Assembly: GCA_964387985.1 (NCBI GenBank)
Contig: CAYLZG010000080.1
Location: forward strand, 1 to 18,771
Direction: 5' to 3'
DNA: 18,771 bases
Source: JALOOB01 sp964387985
GTDB lineage: Bacteria > Chloroflexota > Anaerolineae > CG2-30-64-16
In this document: one piece after another, positions 13,565-18,771 of the stretch
How positions within the stretch are numbered: the first letter of the stretch is position 1
Layout of the letters: every line of letters begins with the position of its first letter
Notes under the pieces: generated by a model
What the model saw: only the letters and a program-made list of their open reading frames with translations
Database searches by the model: none
What the model was told of the DNA's origin: nothing
Position numbers and translations under genes: made by a program

Positions 13565-15367
13565 ATGAGTGACTGGAAACAAATCGCGGCCGGCAAGGCG
13601 CTCTTGAGCCGGGAGACCGGCACGATCCACAAGGATCACGGTGGAAAGCTCACCGTTGCGTTAGCCTATCCGAACACGTACCGCACCGGAATGGCGAGCC
13701 TGGCCCTGCAGATCCTGTACCGGATGTTCAACGCACGGCCCGATGTGGTGTGCGAGCGCGTCTTCTGGGACGAGAGAGCGGCGGCCGCGGGACAGCCGCT
13801 GCTGTCGCTCGAATCGGGCAGGCCGGTCAGCGAATTCGACGTGTGGGCATTCACCGTGTCCTTCGAAATGGACTACTTCCATGTCGCAGCCATGTTGCGG
13901 CAAGCAGGGATCGAGCCGCCTGGCCTGACTTCCGACGATCACGGAGGGCGTCCATTTCTGCTCGCGGGTGGGCCGGCGCTCAGCATGAATCCGGAGCCGC
14001 TGGCGCCTTTTTTCGATGCGATTCTGATCGGCGAAGCCGAAGAGGCTTTGCCTGGCCTGATCGATCTGCTGGTGGATGGGATCGACGAAGACCGTGCACG
14101 ACGTGACGACGCAAGGAGCATCCCTCCCGGATCGGACGCCGGAGCGCGGCGCCCCTTGCTCGATACGCTGATGCGCACAGAGGGAATGTACGTCCCCGGA
14201 CGCATGCAGCCCATTCCCGGAGGGCCTCAGATCCAGCGGTTGTGGGTCCGGAACGCGGAGCAGCTCGAGCCCGTCTCCCTGCTCTATACACCTGATGCAG
14301 AGTTTGCCAACCGCCACCTGATCGAAATCGCGCGCGGCTGCGGTCGCGGCTGCCGGTTCTGCCTTGCCGGTTATGTCTACCGCCCCCCCCGCGAGCAGCC
14401 ACTGGAACGCATCCTGGCATGGGCCCGCGAGGGGCTTGCCATGCGCTTGCCCGTTCACGCGCACGGCGGGGCCTCCGGCGCGCAGGCGCCGTCGCTCGGA
14501 TTGGTGTCAGCGGCAGTATCCGACCACTCGCGCATCGACGACCTGGCGTCCGAGTTGCAGGTGATGGGCGCGCGATTCGGCGTCAGTTCCATGCGCACTG
14601 ACCCAATCAGCGAACCGTTGGCCCGTGCGCTCGCAGCAGGTGGAAACCAAACCTTGACCATTGCCCCGGAGGCTGGAAGTGACCGGCTCAGGCGGGTGAT
14701 CAACAAACCGCAGACCGAGGACGACTTGTTACACGCAGTCGAGCTAGCGCAGGCCTACCGTTTCTCGCAGGTCAAGATGTACTTCATGGTGGGCCACCCC
14801 ACCGAAACCGACGAAGACATCGAAGCGATCAGCGGCCTGGCGCTCAAAGCCCGGCGCATCTTCCGGCGCAACTTGTCGATCAATGCAACGCCGTTCACGC
14901 CAAAGGCGCATACGCCTTTCCAGTGGACCGCCACGACACCGGCCAGGGTGCTCGCCGCGCGGCAGCGAACGCTCAAGAAGGTCCTCGCCAAACACGCGAT
15001 CTCGGTGGATGCTGACTCTCCGGAATGGGCCGAAGTCCAGGGGGTGCTGTCTCGCGGTGACCGGCGGCTGGCTCCTGTGTTGTGGGAAACGAAACGACTC
15101 ACCTTGCGTGATTTTCACGAAGCCCTGGCTCTGCACGGCATGTTTGCAGCCGAGTTCCTGGGCGAACGCACGCCAGGTGCATTCATGCCCTGGGATATCA
15201 TCGAGAGCGGCGTGCGGCCAGGTTTCTTCAGGTATGAGCTTCGTCTCTCGGGCGACGAGCAGCCGGGTCATCGCTGTCCGCCCGGATGCGAGAACTGCCT
15301 GACCTGTGGCGTCTGCCGCGCCACGCTGAGCGCCGCACCGGTACATGGGGAAGCATTGCGCATATGA
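13565..15367 (+). CDS. TIGR03960-type radical SAM protein
   Basis: This 600-residue protein has the radical SAM cluster motif in RGCGRGCRFCLAG, with Cys 259, 263 and 266 binding a 4Fe-4S cluster and S-adenosylmethionine. The N-terminal region (about 25-130, YPNTYRTGMASLALQILY) is the degenerate B12-binding-like domain of the TIGR03960 family. The signatures LVSAAVSDHSRIDDLA, TIAPEAGSDRLRRVINK and VQGVLSRGDRRLAPVL also fit. A C-terminal cysteine cluster, Cys 571, 575, 578, 581 and 584, could hold a metal or second cluster. The reaction is unknown; relatives often occur near ribosome or RNA-processing genes. The stop overlaps the pgeF start by four bases, so the two are coupled. The family call is by eye but strong. 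Confidence 0.88.
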   Translation: MSDWKQIAAGKALLSRETGTIHKDHGGKLTVALAYPNTYRTGMASLALQILYRMFNARPDVVCERVFWDERAAAAGQPLLSLESGRPVSEFDVWAFTVSFEMDYFHVAAMLRQAGIEPPGLTSDDHGGRPFLLAGGPALSMNPEPLAPFFDAILIGEAEEALPGLIDLLVDGIDEDRARRDDARSIPPGSDAGARRPLLDTLMRTEGMYVPGRMQPIPGGPQIQRLWVRNAEQLEPVSLLYTPDAEFANRHLIEIARGCGRGCRFCLAGYVYRPPREQPLERILAWAREGLAMRLPVHAHGGASGAQAPSLGLVSAAVSDHSRIDDLASELQVMGARFGVSSMRTDPISEPLARALAAGGNQTLTIAPEAGSDRLRRVINKPQTEDDLLHAVELAQAYRFSQVKMYFMVGHPTETDEDIEAISGLALKARRIFRRNLSINATPFTPKAHTPFQWTATTPARVLAARQRTLKKVLAKHAISVDADSPEWAEVQGVLSRGDRRLAPVLWETKRLTLRDFHEALALHGMFAAEFLGERTPGAFMPWDIIESGVRPGFFRYELRLSGDEQPGHRCPPGCENCLTCGVCRATLSAAPVHGEALRI

Positions 15368-16158
15368 ACAGACACGAGAACGGCGGGGTCGTATACTACA
15401 CTTTTGAGTCATTCGATGGGTATGGCGACATCATCCATGGGATCACAACGCGACACGGAGGCGTGAGCACGAGTCACTGGTCCAGCCTGAACCTGACCAA
15501 GGGCAACGGCGATGATCCTCTTGCAGTCGAAGAGAACCTGCGCCGCGCAGCCGGCGCCTTCGGCGTCAGCCGGGAGGACCTGGTCAGCCCGAATCAGCGC
15601 CACACTGCGCGCGCTCAACAGGTCGGTCGCGCCGAACGAGGAAGCATCATATCCGAAACCGACACGCTGTTCACGAACGAGGCAGGCGTTCCGATCCTGC
15701 TGCGCTATGCAGATTGCGCACCGGTCTTGCTGTACGACCCCGTGCGGCACGCATGCGCGGTCATCCACAGCGGGTGGCGCGGTACGGTGGCGGGCGCAAT
15801 TCCTGCGGCTATCCATGCCCTGCGGCAGGCGTTCGGGAGCCGTCCGCAGGATCTGGTGGCTGGCATCGGTCCCTGCATCGGGCCATGCTGCTATGAAGTA
15901 GGGAACGATGTTGTGAATGCCGTGCGAGGCGTGTTCGACCGTGCTGAGGCGCTGCTTCCACGGAACGGGAGCGATCGCCGGCACTTCGATCTGTGGACCG
16001 CCAATCTGCGCTGGCTGGTCGAATCGGGGGTACGGCGAGTTGAGGTGGCGGAGGTGTGCACGGCATGCCATATGGATGAGTTCTTCTCGTATCGCGGAGG
16101 ACGAGGTCACACCGGGCATTTTGGGGCGCTCATGATGCTGCGAGAACGCCATGGTTGA
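15364..16158 (+). CDS. pgeF: PgeF/YfiH, multicopper-like laccase-domain hydrolase
   Basis: This 264-residue protein belongs to the YfiH/LACC1 family. These enzymes act on purine nucleosides (adenosine deaminase/phosphorylase activity), and PgeF in E. coli is reported to remove wrongly built UDP-MurNAc-peptides. Visible motifs are HGITTRHGGVS (25-35), the metal ligand His80 in NQRHTA, Cys118 in YADCAPVLLYD, His135 in AVIHSGWRGTVAGA, and GIGPCIGPCCYEVG (167-180). The ATG at 15364 overlaps the upstream stop (ATGA) and gives the normal N-terminus; an in-frame ATG at 15286 would overlap the radical SAM gene by 82 bases and is rejected. yggS follows with an 8-base overlap. Confidence 0.93.
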   Translation: MNRHENGGVVYYTFESFDGYGDIIHGITTRHGGVSTSHWSSLNLTKGNGDDPLAVEENLRRAAGAFGVSREDLVSPNQRHTARAQQVGRAERGSIISETDTLFTNEAGVPILLRYADCAPVLLYDPVRHACAVIHSGWRGTVAGAIPAAIHALRQAFGSRPQDLVAGIGPCIGPCCYEVGNDVVNAVRGVFDRAEALLPRNGSDRRHFDLWTANLRWLVESGVRRVEVAEVCTACHMDEFFSYRGGRGHTGHFGALMMLRERHG

Positions 16159-16852
16159 GCAATCCCTCCGAGGCAACATCGCGCGGGTGCACGAACGCAT
16201 CGACGTCGCCAAACGCCGCGCGGGTCGGACCGACACGGTGACGCTGGTTGCGGTCAGCAAGACCCAGGGAGCCGAAACCGTGGCGTCTGCATACCGGGAC
16301 GGGCTGCACATCTTCGGAGAGAACCGGGTCGAGGAGGCTGGCCCGAAGGTTGCGGCAGTCGCTGAGCTCGTGGCTCCATTGCCGTCACCGCAGTGGCACA
16401 TGATCGGGCACTTGCAGAGCCGCAAGGCAACGGCCGTGCTGCCCTGGGCAGCGTTGGTGCATTCCGTTGACTCACCTAAGCTTGCATCACGGCTGAGTCG
16501 TGCTGTGGCGCCCGGGCAACAATTGGCCGTGCTGCTTGAAGTCAACGTATCAGGTGAGGCGAGCAAGGATGGTCTTGCACCGGCAGCACTCGCTGGGGCG
16601 GTGGAAGCGATTGTGGAACTGCCGGGCTTGCGCATCGAAGGTCTGATGACGATGGCCCCGCTCGCAGAAGATCCAGAGGAAACACGACCGGTGTTCCGGC
16701 AACTGCGTCTGCTGCGTGACGAAATGGCCCGGCGATATCCTGCCGCATCGTGGCGGCACCTGTCGATGGGGATGAGCGATGATTTTGAGATAGCTATTGA
16801 GGAGGGAGCGACGCTGGTGCGCATCGGTCGTGCGATCTTCGGCGCCAGATAG
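16151..16852 (+). CDS. yggS: YggS/PLPBP family pyridoxal-phosphate homeostasis protein
   Basis: This 233-residue protein binds pyridoxal 5'-phosphate without known catalysis and keeps vitamin B6 and amino-acid pools balanced. Visible features are the PLP lysine Lys37 in LVAVSKT, FGENRVEEA (55-63), WHMIGHLQSRK (82-92), and the phosphate-binding segments MGMSDDFE (206-213) and RIGRAIFG (224-231). The start overlaps the end of pgeF by 8 bases, which implies coupled translation. The order pgeF-yggS-proC-yggT is a widespread conserved neighbourhood. In many monoderm bacteria sepF lies here too; it is absent, and ftsA is present elsewhere in the window. Confidence 0.95.
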   Translation: MVEQSLRGNIARVHERIDVAKRRAGRTDTVTLVAVSKTQGAETVASAYRDGLHIFGENRVEEAGPKVAAVAELVAPLPSPQWHMIGHLQSRKATAVLPWAALVHSVDSPKLASRLSRAVAPGQQLAVLLEVNVSGEASKDGLAPAALAGAVEAIVELPGLRIEGLMTMAPLAEDPEETRPVFRQLRLLRDEMARRYPAASWRHLSMGMSDDFEIAIEEGATLVRIGRAIFGAR

Positions 16853-16858
16853 AGAACT

Positions 16859-17683
16859 ATGATACGCGATACCACATTGTCATTGATCGGCTCAGGAGCC
16901 ATGGCTGAAGCCATGATCCGGGGCATACTCAACGAGAAACTTCTGAATCCGGACGACATCACGGCCAGCGGGCCGCGGCCCGAGCGAGGTCAGGAGCTGC
17001 GCGGTCGCTATGGCATCAAGGCAGTCACCGATAACCGCCTGGCAGCAAGCGCAGGACGCATCGTCGTCATCAGCGTCAAGCCGCAGACAGTGCGCAAGGT
17101 GCTGCCGGAGATTCGCGATGCATTGGCTGCTGACAGCCTGATCATCAGCATCGTCGCGGGCACGCCTATTCGCGTGATCCGCAAGGGGCTTTCGGTCTCC
17201 AAGGTCGTGCGCGCAATGCCCAACACGCCTGGCCAGATCGGCCGCGGGATGACCGTCTGGACCGCGACGCCGGAAGTCGATGAACTCGGGCGGCGCCAGG
17301 CACAGGCGATACTCGGCGCGCTGGGCCGCGAACTGTACGTGGGGGACGAAGGCGACCTGGACCGGGCCACTGCGCTCAGCGGCACCGGCCCAGCCTATAT
17401 CTTCCTCTTTATGGAAGCCCTTATCGATGCCGGCGTGCACCTGGGATTCTCGCGCCGGATTGCGCAGGAGCTGGTTTACCAGACGATGGAAGGCGCGATC
17501 GCCATCGCGCGGGAGACCGGGGTGCATCCGGTCGAATTACGTAATCGCGTCACTTCGCCGGGCGGCACTACCGCTGAGGCTCTCTATCAATTCGAAAAGG
17601 GCGGCCTGAGGACTGTGGTGTCGAAGGGCATTTGGGCAGCATATCAACGTTCAGTAGCACTGGGGGAGCTAGGAGACGAATGA
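16859..17683 (+). CDS. proC: ProC, pyrroline-5-carboxylate reductase
   Basis: ProC catalyses the last step of proline synthesis, the NAD(P)H reduction of pyrroline-5-carboxylate. The 274-residue product shows the dinucleotide-binding loop LIGSGAMAEAMI (9-20), RAMPNTPGQIGRG (about 118-130), SGTGPAY (about 176-182), and the family signature TSPGGTTAEA (232-241). Length is normal. It starts 6 bases after yggS, with only a weak ribosome site (AGAGA), and its stop overlaps the yggT start by four bases. Confidence 0.97.
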   Translation: MIRDTTLSLIGSGAMAEAMIRGILNEKLLNPDDITASGPRPERGQELRGRYGIKAVTDNRLAASAGRIVVISVKPQTVRKVLPEIRDALAADSLIISIVAGTPIRVIRKGLSVSKVVRAMPNTPGQIGRGMTVWTATPEVDELGRRQAQAILGALGRELYVGDEGDLDRATALSGTGPAYIFLFMEALIDAGVHLGFSRRIAQELVYQTMEGAIAIARETGVHPVELRNRVTSPGGTTAEALYQFEKGGLRTVVSKGIWAAYQRSVALGELGDE

Positions 17684-17958
17684 ATCTGTTACTTATCCAA
17701 GCCATTAATTTCATCGTCGAAGCCATGAGCATTTTGATCTTGATCGAGGTCATTGCCAGCTGGGTGATGGTTGCCAACGTCAGGCTGCCCGACACGGTCA
17801 TCCGGCTGCTGCAAACGATCAGCAGCATCACGGGTGTGGTGTTGAATCCGATCCGCCGGTTCATTCCAAGCATCGGCGGGCTCGATCTGTCGCCGATCGT
17901 CGCGCTGCTTCTACTCGACGTACTCCGGCGGCTGCTGGTGTCGCTCCTGATCCGATGA
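17680..17958 (+). CDS. yggT: YggT family small membrane protein
   Basis: This 92-residue protein has two hydrophobic segments (about 3-33 and 68-92) and the YggT signature NPIRRFIPSIGGLDLSPIVA (56-75). YggT proteins are implicated in osmotic tolerance and, in some bacteria, in division or nucleoid placement; the molecular role is unclear. The ATG at 17680 overlaps the proC stop (ATGA) and has AGGAG at 17671-17675. It is commonly found after yggS-proC, as here. Confidence 0.92.
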   Translation: MNLLLIQAINFIVEAMSILILIEVIASWVMVANVRLPDTVIRLLQTISSITGVVLNPIRRFIPSIGGLDLSPIVALLLLDVLRRLLVSLLIR

Positions 17959-18001
17959 AGTCACGTGATCTGAGCGGAGCACCCATGGATCTTCTGAGGC
18001 C

Positions 18002-18771
18002 ATGACAGCCAAGTCAGCGGGAAGCTCGCCCCGGATGTTCGGCGGCGTGCCGCTCCCCGACCGGTCCTTTCTGCACGGGCTGACCACAGGCTACGCACGG
18101 CTGCTGCAGTTCGTGCGGCCCTACTGGAAGCTGCTTGCTCTTGCAGGCGTGATCCTCATGGCCAACAGCCTCGCGGGCCTGGCGCTGCCACTGGTTGTGC
18201 GCGACGTGGTGGATAGTGCGCTGGTGAGCGGCAGCTTCCAGATGCTCACCCGGATCACACTGCTGCTGCTCGCCCTCTTCGTCGCGCAGGCCATCTTCAG
18301 TTTCGGACAGGCCTACCTCCTCGGGTGGGTCGGCGAACGTGTTGTTGCCAACCTTCGCCAGTCGCTCTACGCCCACCTGCACGCGATGCCGCTGCGCTTC
18401 TTCAGCAACACCCGCATCGGAGAGCTTCTCTCCAGGTTGGGCAGCGACGTCACAACCATCCAGAACGCCGTGACCGATACGCTGCTTTCCCTGCTGTCCA
18501 GCACGATCATGCTGATCGGCGGCGTTGTGATCATTTTCGTGATGGCCTGGCGGCTCACCCTGGTGATACTTGCTGTTGTGCCGGTGGCGGTAGTCGGGAT
18601 GATCCTCCTGGGCAGGCTGGTCCGGCGGCTCAGCAAGCAGGTGCAGGATGCGTTGGCGGATGCCAGCGCAACAGCCGAAGAAGCTCTGTCAGGCGTGCGC
18701 ATCGTCAAGTCGTTCGCGCGGGAGCCCTACGAGGTCGGTCGCTACGGCGAGACAGTGGAGCGCCTGTTCCG
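18002..18771 (+). CDS. ABC exporter, type 1 transmembrane domain (5' part, cut by window edge)
   Basis: The frame is open from the ATG at 18002 to the end of the window: 256 residues visible, the C-terminal nucleotide-binding domain missing. Hydrophobic helices lie at about 43-66, 83-108, 160-182 and 184-205. The segments LRQSLYAHLHAMPLRFFSN and RIGELLSRLGSDV (138-150) are typical of the intracellular loops of MsbA/BmrA-like exporters, and ASATAEEALSGVRIVKSFAREP (221-242) of the region before the fifth helix. It probably exports a lipid, drug or peptide; the substrate cannot be told from the sequence. The ATG follows TGAGG at 17995-17999. It is separated from yggT by 43 bases and may belong to the same unit. 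Confidence 0.9.
   Translation, partial: MTAKSAGSSPRMFGGVPLPDRSFLHGLTTGYARLLQFVRPYWKLLALAGVILMANSLAGLALPLVVRDVVDSALVSGSFQMLTRITLLLLALFVAQAIFSFGQAYLLGWVGERVVANLRQSLYAHLHAMPLRFFSNTRIGELLSRLGSDVTTIQNAVTDTLLSLLSSTIMLIGGVVIIFVMAWRLTLVILAVVPVAVVGMILLGRLVRRLSKQVQDALADASATAEEALSGVRIVKSFAREPYEVGRYGETVERLF

Noticed and set aside
13661..14464. A 267-codon open frame on the minus strand
   Set aside because: It is opposite the radical SAM gene, whose conserved segments fix the + strand frame.
15409..16962. A 517-codon open frame on the minus strand
   Set aside because: It lies opposite pgeF, yggS and proC, all with clear family motifs. Its product is Ser/Arg/Ala-rich without recognisable domains, a typical shadow in GC-rich DNA.

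Overview
The window is a dense, one-directional stretch (all genes on the + strand, GC-rich) carrying the second half of a division and cell wall (dcw) cluster: ftsW (3' end only), murG, two small membrane genes, murC, murB, ddl, ftsQ, ftsA and ftsZ. It continues with the ribonucleotide-reductase pair nrdR-nrdJ, a YdcF/SanA-type membrane protein, a TIGR03960-type radical SAM protein, pgeF, a yggS-type PLP protein, proC, yggT, and the start of an ABC exporter gene cut by the window edge. The combination (FtsA/FtsZ dcw cluster running into nrdR and a B12-dependent class II reductase, two CvpA-like genes between murG and murC, high GC) suggests Chloroflexota, perhaps an Anaerolineae or Caldilineae relative. 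This is inference from gene order and protein style, not proof.

Positions 1-9491 look like one long transcription unit with 4-base ATGA overlaps or gaps under about 70 bases. It makes and exports the peptidoglycan precursor (MurC, MurB, Ddl, MurG) and builds the divisome (FtsW, FtsQ, FtsA, FtsZ). The ftsW frame stays open 191 bases into murG, and MurG carries an apparent low-complexity insertion in the same place. Promoter-like sites inside ftsQ and ftsA may give ftsA and ftsZ extra transcription.

Positions 9492-9841 are the only long non-coding gap and the most interesting part of the window. They hold a perfect 11-bp hairpin just after ftsZ, a near-consensus extended -10 promoter, a strong NrdR-box match followed exactly 31 bp later by a degenerate second box, and a strong intrinsic terminator ending 20 bases before the nrdR start. 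A transcript from this promoter must therefore read through a terminator to reach nrdR-nrdJ. That predicts two layers of control: NrdR repression at the DNA and an attenuator or riboswitch-like leader RNA.

After nrdJ a perfect 11-bp hairpin probably ends that operon. Immediately behind it, a TATAAT sits 7 bases before an ATG, and the next gene has TAGAAT at the same distance from its ATG, so both are candidates for leaderless mRNAs. The block 13565-17958 (radical SAM, pgeF, yggS, proC, yggT) is tightly coupled by overlaps. No tRNA, rRNA, CRISPR array, insertion sequence or phage feature was seen.
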